Below are positions 26,225 through 34,257 of a stretch of 64,000 nucleotides of DNA, piece by piece. Positions within the stretch are counted from its first letter, which is position 1. Each line of letters starts with the position of its first letter. The notes under the pieces were generated by a model. That model was not told where the DNA came from, ran no database searches, and was given only the letters and a program-made list of their open reading frames with translations. The translations under genes and the position numbers were made by a program. The stretch comes from Aneurinibacillus tyrosinisolvens (GTDB lineage Bacteria > Bacillota > Bacilli > Aneurinibacillales > Aneurinibacillaceae). The stretch lies in NCBI RefSeq assembly GCF_001015055.1, contig NZ_BBWZ01000026.1, positions 1 through 64,000 on the forward strand, written 5' to 3'.

Positions 26225-26437
26225 TCACCTTGGAGCGGGCAACGGTACTAAATGAGCCTGTGATTGCCTGGATGTTTCAGGTTTTGCGGCAGGTTCGGCA
26301 GATTCACCTGTATTATATACGTTAGACAGAGGCTTGATTATACCGGCACTTCCAATTTGCAGAACGGATGAATTTGTAACGCTATCCACTCGTAAGCTGT
26401 GAATAACAATGCTTTGATGAACCGTTAGATTAGGTAT
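26225..26437 (-). CDS. gerPB: Spore germination protein GerPB-like, probable AUA start
   Basis: A GerPB homologue is recognised from VHQSIVIHSLRVDS, SSVLQIGSAGIIKPLSNVYNTG and the C-terminal LVPLPAPR. The frame is open upstream to a GTG at 26461, but AAAGGAGG sits between it and the family start. The codon eight bases after that site is ATA (26437-26435), giving PNLTVHQS, almost the family length (about 70 residues). No ATG, GTG or TTG occurs in frame between. Either AUA is used as start, a point mutation reduced expression, or the GTG is used with an eight-residue extension. Confidence 0.8.
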   Translation of the reverse strand: MPNLTVHQSIVIHSLRVDSVTNSSVLQIGSAGIIKPLSNVYNTGESAEPAAKPETSRQSQAHLVPLPAPR

Positions 26438-26461
26438 ATTCCTCTCCTCCTTTATTCTCAC

Positions 26462-26581
26462 TTAAATCACATCTGTATTGTTCGAATCTGCAATATCTTC
26501 ATCGGTCGTATTCATTGCACTAACGCCGTTATAGACAAACTTCCTTTGTAACGTAGTTAATAATGTATGGTATGACGGCAT
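26462..26581 (-). pseudogene. GerPA/GerPF-family remnant
   Basis: A 39-codon frame just upstream of gerPB ends in VYNGVSAMNTTDEDIADSNN. This matches the conserved C-terminal pattern of GerPA/GerPF proteins (NGVSATNTxDxDxxDxN). Only the opening ATG-CCG (Met-Pro) resembles the family N-terminus; the middle, with the serine/glycine-rich core, is absent. Family members are about 72 residues, so this is an internally deleted copy, probably of gerPA given its place. Confidence 0.6.
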
Positions 26582-26622
26582 TCACCCAAAAGTTCATCAT
26601 TTGCCGAATACAACACCGGTTG

Positions 26623-27603
26623 TTATAAGCTTCTGTACAAACGTACATAAGCATTTGCTTCTTTTTCCGGTGAAGCGTGTTCGGCATTCCAGCTTTTTGC
26701 CTGCCGGACAACCTTCTCCCGCAGGGGCGCATTCGTCACAATGGAATCAACCGCTTCTATAAACTCATCCAGTGTTTCATAAAGCCACCCGGTTTGTTCA
26801 TGATCAATCAATTGTACATTCGCTTCATTTTTTCGCGCGATGACAGGCCGTCCCACTGCCATTGCCTCCATAAGTGCAAGGGACTGGCCTTCCGATAGAG
26901 AAGTGTTGATTACCATTTGAGCTTGTTCGTACCAGAATTTCATAACCTCGTAGGGAACAACCCCCGCATAATCCATCCAATGACGCTGCTCTGTTTTTCT
27001 TTGCACCTGCTCATAAACGTTGTGATCCAAATTCGCACCAAGGATTGTAAAATTCATTTCAGGATATTTATGAATCAGCTCATCAAGTGCCGGAAGAACA
27101 TGCAGCACGTCTTTTACCGGACGCAAACCAGCGGGAAGCAGAATACGGGGAGCCATTTCTTCTTCTATGGCCGATACAGTCCAGGGCTGCCAAATACCCT
27201 GGGGGACAACGAACGTTTTATCGATCCATCCCGGTGATAAACGCAGTACCTTTTCCTTTGCATCTTCTGTAAAAACAGTAATATAGGCAGCATCATTTAA
27301 GAAGGCGAACATGTCGTCATCCATGCTTTCCTGTTGTAAATCGATATTAATATCTGTACCACCCATTGTTACGATGTACGGGCGGTTTAAGATGAAATGA
27401 TTGTTCTTTGCCCAGAGTAAAAATCGCGTGGCATGTAAGATGTGAAAAATATCAGCACGAGGTTGATGCCAATTATCCTTTTCCAAATAGGGAATAACAG
27501 ATGCATTAATACTTTGCTGCTGAAGAAAATGGACAAGTCGTTTAATTGTTGTTGAGTTTCCTCTGGGCTGGTTGAAATAAGGCGCAAAAAATAAAATATG
27601 CAT
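26623..27603 (-). CDS. Glycosyltransferase family 4-like protein
   Basis: This is a GT-B fold glycosyltransferase of about 326 residues. The N-terminal domain begins HILFFAPYFNQPRGNST. The C-terminal nucleotide-sugar domain has LLPAGLRPVKDVLHVLPAL, FTILGANLD and the GT4 signature SLSEGQSLALMEAMAVGRPVIA with the conserved glutamates. The start is ATG 27603 behind AGGTGG; an in-frame ATG at 27663 gives an unlikely extension. It lies upstream of the gerP genes on the same strand, which hints at a role in spore surface glycosylation, but the donor and acceptor are unknown. Confidence 0.85.
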   Translation of the reverse strand: MHILFFAPYFNQPRGNSTTIKRLVHFLQQQSINASVIPYLEKDNWHQPRADIFHILHATRFLLWAKNNHFILNRPYIVTMGGTDINIDLQQESMDDDMFAFLNDAAYITVFTEDAKEKVLRLSPGWIDKTFVVPQGIWQPWTVSAIEEEMAPRILLPAGLRPVKDVLHVLPALDELIHKYPEMNFTILGANLDHNVYEQVQRKTEQRHWMDYAGVVPYEVMKFWYEQAQMVINTSLSEGQSLALMEAMAVGRPVIARKNEANVQLIDHEQTGWLYETLDEFIEAVDSIVTNAPLREKVVRQAKSWNAEHASPEKEANAYVRLYRSL

Positions 27604-27932
27604 AATGAGCCACCTGTGCCATTTAGAATAAATGAAAAAAAAATCTTTTTCCTTATCAGTCACTCGAAACTTCCTTCACGGGCTGAGCCGAGGAAAAACC
27701 GAACCGATATTCATATTATATCATTGACGGCATCCTGAGCCTGCTGGCAAAACACAATGGCCAGAGGATAGTAGGAAAATCGGGTATTATAATTCATGAT
27801 GAACAGAACAATCATCTTAAACATTACTAATTATTTTTATAGTGAAAATATTTATAAGATTGCTATACTTAATTAGAGTTAATAAAAAGTCATGGTCTGA
27901 TACATAGATAGCCATGTTGGAGGTGCACAAAG
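27604..27932. other. Divergent intergenic region upstream of the dehydrogenase island
   Basis: No gene is seen here. TATACT near 27862 with GTGAAA 16 bases upstream is a weak sigma-A promoter candidate for the rightward alcohol dehydrogenase. A short CTGGC/GCCAG dyad lies near 27740-27765. The rest is AT-rich. Confidence 0.4.
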
Positions 27933-28952
27933 ATGAGCAGTATGAGAGCCGGATTGTATGTTTCAGAAAAAAAAGTAGTTGTTGGAGAAGTAGACAAACC
28001 ATTATTAAAGCAGGGAGAAGCACTTATTAAGGTATCTTATGCAGGCATTTGCGGAACCGATATGATGATTTATTTCGGCAGGCACCCCAGAGCAAAAGCC
28101 CCTCTGGCAATGGGGCATGAATTTGCCGGTGTAATCGAAGACATTAACGGTGATTGTTCTTTTGCAATTGGAGACAGAGTGGTAATAGAGCCCACACTTA
28201 GCTGCGGGACTTGTGAAGCCTGTACATCAGGACAGTATCATGTATGCAAAACGTTAAAGCTTATTGGAATTGATCATCATGGCGGATTTGCTGAATATGC
28301 AGCAGTCCCCTTGCGCCGGCTTCATCAAATCCCTGAGGGACTCTCCGCTGCTCATGCATCCCTGGCAGAACCTCTGGCCGTAGCAGTCCACACAGTGCGC
28401 CGCTCCGATTTGAAAGTAGGAGACAACCTTGTTATCCTGGGGGGCGGTCCTATTGGGCTGCTTATCGGTTTGGTAGCCAAACAAGCTGGAGCAAATCAAG
28501 TTATTGTGTCCGACATTAGCCCTTACCGTTTAAACAAAGCAAAAGAACTAGGATTCATTGCACTGGATGCCAAAGAAGAAAATGTTAATGAAAAAGTGGC
28601 TGCGCTTACAGATAGGGTTGGAGCAGATATTGTTTTTGAAGTTGCAGGATCTCCGGCTACTGCCAGGCAGATGACGGATCTGATCAAAATTCAAGGACAG
28701 ATTGTAGTCGTTAGTGTATTCAAGCAACCGCCAGTTGTTGATTTAGCAGCCATGCATTTTAAAGAAATATCTTTAACGACGACAAGGTGTTATAGCCGGG
28801 GTGATTTTGAAAAAGCAATTCGGCTTATGGCAAACGGGATTATTGATGTTTCGCAGGTTATTTCGCATCAGCTTTCCCTTGAACAAATTGCTGAAGGGTT
28901 TGAATTGATGGAAAACCCCGATGTATCTTTAAAGATTCTAATTCAACCGTAA
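27933..28952 (+). CDS. Zinc-dependent alcohol/polyol dehydrogenase (MDR family)
   Basis: This is a medium-chain dehydrogenase/reductase of the threonine/sorbitol/galactitol-dehydrogenase type. The catalytic zinc ligands lie in ICGTDMM and GHEFAG, and the structural zinc cysteines in CGTCEACTSGQYHVC. The NAD motif is GGGPIGLLIGLVA and the coenzyme acid is in VSDISPYRL. It has 339 residues. TTGGAGGTG precedes ATG 27933. It forms an operon with the SDR gene 14 bases downstream, a pairing common in sugar-acid and polyol catabolism. Confidence 0.9.
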   Translation: MSSMRAGLYVSEKKVVVGEVDKPLLKQGEALIKVSYAGICGTDMMIYFGRHPRAKAPLAMGHEFAGVIEDINGDCSFAIGDRVVIEPTLSCGTCEACTSGQYHVCKTLKLIGIDHHGGFAEYAAVPLRRLHQIPEGLSAAHASLAEPLAVAVHTVRRSDLKVGDNLVILGGGPIGLLIGLVAKQAGANQVIVSDISPYRLNKAKELGFIALDAKEENVNEKVAALTDRVGADIVFEVAGSPATARQMTDLIKIQGQIVVVSVFKQPPVVDLAAMHFKEISLTTTRCYSRGDFEKAIRLMANGIIDVSQVISHQLSLEQIAEGFELMENPDVSLKILIQP

Positions 28953-28966
28953 AAAGGGGAGCAAAC

Positions 28967-29728
28967 ATGATCATTGATTTATTTAAATTAGACGGGAAAG
29001 TTGCAGCAGTAACAGGAGCTACCAGAGGAATCGGACGCGCAATGGCTCTGGCTTTAGCAGAAGCAGGAGCGGATATTGCCCTGCTTCAACGCTCGCCCGA
29101 GCAATATGAGTTAAAAGAAGAGCTGGAGAAACTGGGAAGAAAATGCACAATTATTCCCTGTGATATGGAAAATAGTAACCAGGTAAAAGAAGCTATACCT
29201 AACGTGGTGTCGTCTTTTGGAAAAATTGATATTTTAGTAAACAATGCAGGTATTCAACGCCGCTCCCCTTCTGTAGATTTTCAAGAATCGGATTGGGACG
29301 ATGTGATTCAGGTAAATTTAAAAGCCGTCTGGCTTTTATCCCAGCAGGCTGGGCGCTATATGGTTCCACAGAAAAAAGGGAAAATCATTAACACCGCCTC
29401 CCTCCTTTCTTTTCAAGGTGGAATCACGGTTCCGGCTTATGCCGCAGCAAAAGGAGGCGTCGCGCAGCTAACAAAAGCTTTGTCAAATGAATGGGCGCAG
29501 CACAATATAAATGTAAATGCCATTGCCCCCGGCTACATTGCAACCGATCTGAATACCGCCTTAATTAATGATGAAACGCGGAATAGCCAAATCCTTGACA
29601 GGATTCCAGCCGGACGCTGGGGAAATCCAGAAGATTTCAAAGGAACTGTCGTGTTTTTGGCTTCCGATGCATCAAATTACGTTCACGGCCATTCGCTCGC
29701 TGTCGATGGTGGATGGCTAGGCCGCTAA
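28967..29728 (+). CDS. Short-chain dehydrogenase/reductase (gluconate 5-dehydrogenase/KduD-like)
   Basis: This is a classical SDR of 253 residues. It shows TGATRGIGRAMALALAEAG (cofactor site), NNAGIQ, the catalytic serine and YxxxK in SLLSFQGGITVPAYAAAKGG, and IAPGYIATDL. The overall pattern (LDGKVAAVTG, INVNAIAPGYIATDLN) is that of KduD and gluconate 5-dehydrogenase proteins, acting on keto-sugar acids. AAAAGGGGAG precedes ATG 28967. It is the second gene of a rightward pair closed by a strong terminator. Confidence 0.88.
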   Translation: MIIDLFKLDGKVAAVTGATRGIGRAMALALAEAGADIALLQRSPEQYELKEELEKLGRKCTIIPCDMENSNQVKEAIPNVVSSFGKIDILVNNAGIQRRSPSVDFQESDWDDVIQVNLKAVWLLSQQAGRYMVPQKKGKIINTASLLSFQGGITVPAYAAAKGGVAQLTKALSNEWAQHNINVNAIAPGYIATDLNTALINDETRNSQILDRIPAGRWGNPEDFKGTVVFLASDASNYVHGHSLAVDGGWLGR

Positions 29729-29733
29729 ATGTG

Positions 29734-29778
29734 AAAAACACCTCCCTTTTATTCATATGAACAAAGGGAGGTGTTTTT
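29734..29778 (+). terminator. Strong terminator after the MDR-SDR pair
   Basis: AAAAACACCTCCCTTT and AAAGGGAGGTGTTTTT make a 16-bp stem, T-rich on the 3' side. It also lies at the end of the convergent alcohol dehydrogenase gene, so it can act in both directions. Confidence 0.9.
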
Positions 29779-29793
29779 ATGTAAGTTTAATTT

Positions 29794-30810
29794 CTATGGC
29801 GTTAAGAAAATCTTCGCATGCTGCACACGATGATGGATTAAATCCTGAAACGCCTCGTCGCCTTCTTTCAGTGAACGGATTTCTGACCACTGCTCTTCAT
29901 CAATTTTCCCGGCTTTTAAAAGCTCGATTGCGTCGTAGAAATCCTGCGCGTTATAGGAGAAGGAACCCAGAACATTAATCTCACTGCGAATGCAATGATT
30001 GATAGGCAGTACTGTGTCATCAATGCCAAGGCCGATATTCATAATGGTGCCCCCCGGATTCACCAGTTCGACGGCGGCTGTCCGTGTAGGTTGAAAACCA
30101 GCCGCGTCAATCACGACATCAATTCCGGAAGGTCCCATTGCATCTTTAATTTTTTTGATATAACCTGACTCCGGCGTAATTGTGCCGTATGCTCCCAGAT
30201 TAGCCGGAGTTCGCAGCCTTGCTTCATTTGTATCCACTACGATTACTTTCGCTGCCCCCAGGATTTGTGCCACAAGAAAACTGAGCAAGCCAATCGTTCC
30301 TGCTCCAAACACTACGACATTCGCGAACGGGTGGTTTTGCATCGCCCGTCTTGCTGCACGCAGTGAGCAGGCGAGCGGCTCGGTTAAGGAAGCCCTGTAA
30401 GGGCTGAGCGTATCCGGGATTACATGTAGGGAGGATGCCGGCACACTGACAAACTCGGCAAACGCACCGGGACGATGAACCCCAATAATCCCTCGCTGCG
30501 CACAGAGCTGGGGCCATCCTTTCCGGCACTGATTGCACTGTCCGCATGAGAGAATTGGATTCACTACGACAGACTGGCCCTGTGAAAATCCATCTACACC
30601 GGATCCGACCTCATAAACTTTCCCGCTGAATTCATGGCCCATCACGAGCGGCGGTACACGCAGGCTGTTATGGCCAAGATAGCCTTCAATTTCAGATCCG
30701 CAAATACCGGCCGCTTCAACCTTTATTAACACTTCATTTTCTGTTATGCGCGGTTCATCTCCCTGCCGCATTTCCATCCGTTTTGGTCCAGTCCATACTA
30801 ATGTTTCCAT
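29794..30810 (-). CDS. Zinc-dependent alcohol dehydrogenase (MDR family), second copy
   Basis: This is a second MDR enzyme of about 338 residues. Ligands of catalytic zinc are in GICGSEIEGYLG and MGHEFSG, and structural zinc cysteines in CGQCNQCRKGWPQLC. The coenzyme motif is VFGAGTIGLLSFLVA. I start at METLVW (30810) because GGGAGGA precedes it; the frame is open 44 codons further but without family similarity. The next upstream gene on this strand is the GntR regulator, and an AT-rich operator-like sequence lies in front (30831-30851). The substrate is likely a polyol or hydroxy compound. Confidence 0.9.
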   Translation of the reverse strand: METLVWTGPKRMEMRQGDEPRITENEVLIKVEAAGICGSEIEGYLGHNSLRVPPLVMGHEFSGKVYEVGSGVDGFSQGQSVVVNPILSCGQCNQCRKGWPQLCAQRGIIGVHRPGAFAEFVSVPASSLHVIPDTLSPYRASLTEPLACSLRAARRAMQNHPFANVVVFGAGTIGLLSFLVAQILGAAKVIVVDTNEARLRTPANLGAYGTITPESGYIKKIKDAMGPSGIDVVIDAAGFQPTRTAAVELVNPGGTIMNIGLGIDDTVLPINHCIRSEINVLGSFSYNAQDFYDAIELLKAGKIDEEQWSEIRSLKEGDEAFQDLIHHRVQHAKIFLTP

Positions 30811-30830
30811 TGTACTTCCTCCCTTATAAA

Positions 30831-30851
30831 ATAATTTGATTATATTTATTT
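30831..30851. promoter_or_regulatory. Candidate island operator (site E)
   Basis: GATTATATTTATT (30838-30850) is identical to part of the dyad region before the TRAP gene and shares GATTATATTT with the site before gntR. It lies just upstream of the second alcohol dehydrogenase ribosome site. Confidence 0.35.
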
Positions 30852-30903
30852 TTCTAAAAATTGTCAATTGATTACGGATAAGAAAACAGCAATAAAGTAA
30901 GAA

Positions 30904-30926
30904 TCCCACTAGCTTATGCCGTGGGA
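30904..30926 (-). terminator. Possible weak terminator after gntR
   Basis: TCCCAC and GTGGGA arms with an 11-base loop lie just after the regulator gene on its strand, followed by TTCTTACTTTATT. The stem is short, so read-through into the alcohol dehydrogenase gene is possible. Confidence 0.4.
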
Positions 30927-30945
30927 GAATCGTAAAAAGCAACTT

Positions 30946-31602
30946 TCATGAGTAATCGCTCATAATATGGCTTTTTATTTCTTCGATGTGCTGTTCCATC
31001 GTTTTTTTCGCCTGGACTACGTCTCCATTATACATTGCGGTTAGGAACTTTTTGTGCATTTCGTTCGCCTGCAGTGGACGGTCAAAATTCTTCGTCATAA
31101 TAATGCCAAACCATTTAATTTGCACTTCGAGCGTTTCCATAAAACTAATCAAGCGCTGGTTGCCGGAGTACTGGATAATTGTCCGGTGCAATTTGCGATC
31201 GGATTGAAAGAAGAGCGGCATGTTTCCCTTCTGGATTTCCATTTCGATTTCCCTCATCTCATTGAGCAGCTGTTCAAGAATGTGCTTTGGAATGCGGGGA
31301 ACGGCTAGTTCTATGGCCAGGCTCTCCAGCCCTTTGCGCAAATCATAAATCTCTTCGATATCTTTCGGTTTCGGCGTGCTGACGAAGGTACCTGAACGCG
31401 GCTTCACCTCAATTAAACCATCTTGCTGCAACCGATTTAATGCGTCGCGCAGAGGTGTACGGCTAACTCCTAATTCCTCGATTAACTCTTCGTAGTTAAT
31501 TCGTGCACCTGGTTCTAATTCATTGCGGAAAATTTTATCGCGCAAATAAAGATATGTCCGTTCATTAAGATTGCGGTTATCAAAAGCGGTTGTCATTTCC
31601 AT
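30946..31602 (-). CDS. GntR-family transcriptional regulator (FCD/FadR subfamily)
   Basis: This 218-residue repressor-type regulator has an N-terminal winged helix (GARINYEELIEELGVSRTPLRDALNRLQQDGL) and an all-helical FCD ligand domain. Metal/ligand residues in the latter include D near DRKLHRTI and the C-terminal HxxxI pattern (EQHIEEI). Such regulators usually bind carboxylates or sugar acids. A ribosome site GGAGGG precedes ATG 31602. It stands inside the catabolic island and is the natural candidate to bind the related AT-rich dyads found at 31649, 38266, 42717 and 43491. Confidence 0.92.
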   Translation of the reverse strand: MEMTTAFDNRNLNERTYLYLRDKIFRNELEPGARINYEELIEELGVSRTPLRDALNRLQQDGLIEVKPRSGTFVSTPKPKDIEEIYDLRKGLESLAIELAVPRIPKHILEQLLNEMREIEMEIQKGNMPLFFQSDRKLHRTIIQYSGNQRLISFMETLEVQIKWFGIIMTKNFDRPLQANEMHKKFLTAMYNGDVVQAKKTMEQHIEEIKSHIMSDYS

Positions 31603-31648
31603 CTTCTTCCCTTCCCTCCCTCCTTAGTATACAATATCATGGATTACT

Positions 31649-31665
31649 TATATAAGATTATATTT
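31649..31665. promoter_or_regulatory. Candidate GntR operator upstream of gntR (site A)
   Basis: The 17-base sequence TATATAAGATTATATTT differs at one position from TATATTAGATTATATTT at 42740-42756 before the TRAP binding-protein gene. It lies 47 bases upstream of the regulator start codon, fitting autoregulation. Confidence 0.45.
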
Positions 31666-31711
31666 CCCCAGCCTGGCAGGTAACTGGTACAAAACACGGT
31701 AGGGTCAGAAA

Positions 31712-31742
31712 AGAGAAAGGCGCGTTGTTTATGCCTTTCTCT
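31712..31742 (-). terminator. Terminator after the D-2-hydroxyacid dehydrogenase gene
   Basis: AGAGAAAGGC and GCCTTTCTCT form a 10-bp stem with an 11-base loop, and the minus-strand 3' arm runs into TCTTTTC. It closes the leftward transcription unit that starts near 38.2 kb. Confidence 0.75.
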
Positions 31743-31786
31743 CTTTCTGTTGTAGGTCGAATTTCTGATGGACGTAACAAGCCAGC

Positions 31787-32785
31787 TTATATTGCAGCAA
31801 CGGGTTGGTTGACCGGATGCTTCGGCGGAAAACCGGCCAGTACACGAGCCACTTCTTCCGCCGCTCGGCGACGCGATTCTGCAATGGATTCTTCCGAATA
31901 ATAAGCGGCATGCGGTGTGATAATTACATTGTCGAAAGCAAACAATTGTGAGTCTGCCTGCCAGTCATGCAGTTTGGCCGGTTCCTCCTCAATGTCATCG
32001 AGTCCAGCGCCGCCTACTTTCCCTGTCTCCAGCGCTTGAATCAAGGCCGATTGGTCCACAATCGGACCCCGGGCTGTGTTTATGAAAATCACTCCTTGCT
32101 TCATCATAGCGAATTCCCTGTCGCTAAACATATGCCAGGTCTCATCAGTCAAAGGTGCCTGTACAATAATATAGTCACTTGTGGTGAGTAACTGTTCAAA
32201 CGAGACGGCCTGCACCCCATATTGGGCCGCCGCCTCCTGCGTTAGGTGCGGCGTGTAGGCCATCGTTTCCATACCGAATCCCTTTACTCTTGCTGCAATC
32301 GCTTTAGCAATCAGGCCAAACCCAACAAGACCGAGCTTTTTCTGCTGAATCCGGTGGATGAACTGCCCGGATTGCCATCGCCACTCGCTGGCACGCACAG
32401 CTTGATCATACATTTTAATTTTTCGCACCAAAGAAAGCAGCAGCGTAACCGCATGGTCGGCCACTTCGTGGTGACAGTAATCGGGAACATTGGTGACAAG
32501 GATGCCCTGTTTTGTCGCTGTTTTTACATCAACAATATCAACCCCGGTTCCGTAGCGGGCAATAATTTTGCAGGTTTCCAATTGTTCAATCATTGTCCCG
32601 TTAACATTAAAGTACTGAGTAATAATCGCGTCCGCATCCTTTGCCTGCGCAAGAAATTCCGCTTCGTTTTCCGCGTTCAATCCTATGACCTCGGCGCCGT
32701 CTCCCAATTGCCGCTTTATCACTTCAGTTTCTAAATCGATATTTCCAAAGTCGTAATCGCTAATAATTACCTTATACCTTGTCAT
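31787..32785 (-). CDS. D-isomer-specific 2-hydroxyacid dehydrogenase
   Basis: This NAD(P)-dependent enzyme interconverts D-2-hydroxyacids and 2-oxoacids (CtBP/phosphoglycerate dehydrogenase-like, 332 residues). It shows the Rossmann motif LVGFGLIAKAIA, where the last glycine of GxGxxG is replaced by alanine. The catalytic arginine is in INTARGPIVD, the glutamate in LDDIEEEP and the histidine in ITPHAAYYSEE. It lies 30 bases after the aldehyde dehydrogenase gene. Together with the Ldh2 enzyme (opposite stereospecificity) it could feed both enantiomers of a hydroxyacid into one 2-oxoacid. Confidence 0.88.
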   Translation of the reverse strand: MTRYKVIISDYDFGNIDLETEVIKRQLGDGAEVIGLNAENEAEFLAQAKDADAIITQYFNVNGTMIEQLETCKIIARYGTGVDIVDVKTATKQGILVTNVPDYCHHEVADHAVTLLLSLVRKIKMYDQAVRASEWRWQSGQFIHRIQQKKLGLVGFGLIAKAIAARVKGFGMETMAYTPHLTQEAAAQYGVQAVSFEQLLTTSDYIIVQAPLTDETWHMFSDREFAMMKQGVIFINTARGPIVDQSALIQALETGKVGGAGLDDIEEEPAKLHDWQADSQLFAFDNVIITPHAAYYSEESIAESRRRAAEEVARVLAGFPPKHPVNQPVAAI

Positions 32786-32815
32786 TCCGCTGCCTCCTTC
32801 CTATCGCTGAGAAGG

Positions 32816-34243
32816 TTAATCCTGCAGGCGAACAGAAATTAATTTTTCAATTAAATATTCCTCCATTCCATGGTGGCCGCCTTCCTTGCCGTTCCCGCTT
32901 TCTTTAATACCGCCGAATGGTACGGCCGCAGTAATTGGAAGTGAATCATTAACGCCAACAATACCGAATTCAAGCTGCTCGGCTACCCGGTGGCTGCGGG
33001 ATAAATCGTTCGTATAGAAATAAGAGGCCAGGCCGTACGGCGTGTTGTTTGCTTTTTCAATAACTTCTTCTTCCGTCTTGAAAGTGAAAATCGGCGCAAC
33101 AGGACCAAACGTTTCTTCATAAGAAATCAACATCGTTTCATCCACGTTTGCAAGCACGGTCGGCTCATAAAAGCTGCCGTTTGCAAATTCGGGCTGCTGC
33201 GGGCGCTGACCGCCAACCAGCACTTTTGCTCCCTTGCTGACCGCATCCTTTACATGCTCTTCCGATTTCTCTACCCCTTTCTGGTCAACGAGCGGACCGA
33301 CATTCGTTGCCGAATCAAGGCCGTTCCCTATTTTTAGTGCCGAGACCTTCTCAACCAGCTTCTCGCTAAATGCTTCTATAACCGATTCCTGCACGTAGAC
33401 CCGATTCATGCATACACATGTCTGTCCGGCGCAGCGAAACTTGCCTGACACAAGTCCATCGACCGCTAAATCAAGATCGGCATCTTCAAACACAATATAG
33501 GGTGCATGTCCGCCTAATTCCAGCGACATTTTCTTTACCGTTTCAGCGCCACCGGCCATTAATTTCTTACCGACTTCTGTCGAACCGGTAAAACTGATTT
33601 TCTTCACTTTTGTACTTTTTAGCATGGCTTCCGATACTTCGCGGGCATCGCCTAGCACAAGGTTAACTACACCGGCCGGAATTCCGGCTTCCTCAAAGAT
33701 TTCAAAAATCAATTTGGCTGAAAGAGGGGACTGGGAAGCCGGCTTGACAACAACCGTACATCCTGCGGCCAAAGCCGGAGAAATTTTTCGTGTAATCATT
33801 GAAACCGGGAAATTCCATGGTGTAATGGCTCCTACAACACCGATCGGCTGCTTAATAACAGAAACACGCTTATTAGCTGCATTCGTTGGAATCGTTTCAC
33901 CATAGACGCGGCGTCCTTCCTCGGCGTACCACTGAACATAATCAATGGCGATCTGCACTTCGCCGCGCATGTCGGCAAGCGCTTTTCCCATCTCCAGCGT
34001 TCCCGTCCGGGCAAGATCTTCTTTTCGCTCCCGCATGATTTCTGCAACCCGGTACATGTAATTGCTCCGCTCAATTGCCGGCAGCTTCGACCATGTTTTA
34101 AACGCGGCATTGGCCGCTTCAATCGCTTCTTCTACTTCTTCTTTCCCAACTTTCGCCACACGGCCGACAACTTCGCCGTTTGCCGGGTTTCGTACAACAA
34201 CCTCGTCTATTCCTTTTTCAATCCATTTTCCATTGATATACAT
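32816..34243 (-). CDS. NAD(P)-dependent aldehyde dehydrogenase
   Basis: This is an aldehyde dehydrogenase of the succinate-semialdehyde/lactaldehyde type, 475 residues. It has the glutamate motif LELGGHAPYIVF, the catalytic cysteine in GKFRCAGQTCVCMNRVYV, the coenzyme loop FTGSTEVGKKL and the C-terminal PFGGIKESGNGKEGG. I start at MYINGKWIEKG (34243), preceded by AAAGGAGGA; an in-frame ATG at 34267 overlaps the upstream gene. It sits between the iron alcohol dehydrogenase and the D-2-hydroxyacid dehydrogenase, as expected for oxidising an aldehyde product. Confidence 0.92.
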   Translation of the reverse strand: MYINGKWIEKGIDEVVVRNPANGEVVGRVAKVGKEEVEEAIEAANAAFKTWSKLPAIERSNYMYRVAEIMRERKEDLARTGTLEMGKALADMRGEVQIAIDYVQWYAEEGRRVYGETIPTNAANKRVSVIKQPIGVVGAITPWNFPVSMITRKISPALAAGCTVVVKPASQSPLSAKLIFEIFEEAGIPAGVVNLVLGDAREVSEAMLKSTKVKKISFTGSTEVGKKLMAGGAETVKKMSLELGGHAPYIVFEDADLDLAVDGLVSGKFRCAGQTCVCMNRVYVQESVIEAFSEKLVEKVSALKIGNGLDSATNVGPLVDQKGVEKSEEHVKDAVSKGAKVLVGGQRPQQPEFANGSFYEPTVLANVDETMLISYEETFGPVAPIFTFKTEEEVIEKANNTPYGLASYFYTNDLSRSHRVAEQLEFGIVGVNDSLPITAAVPFGGIKESGNGKEGGHHGMEEYLIEKLISVRLQD

Positions 34244-34257
34244 ATTGATTTCCTCCT

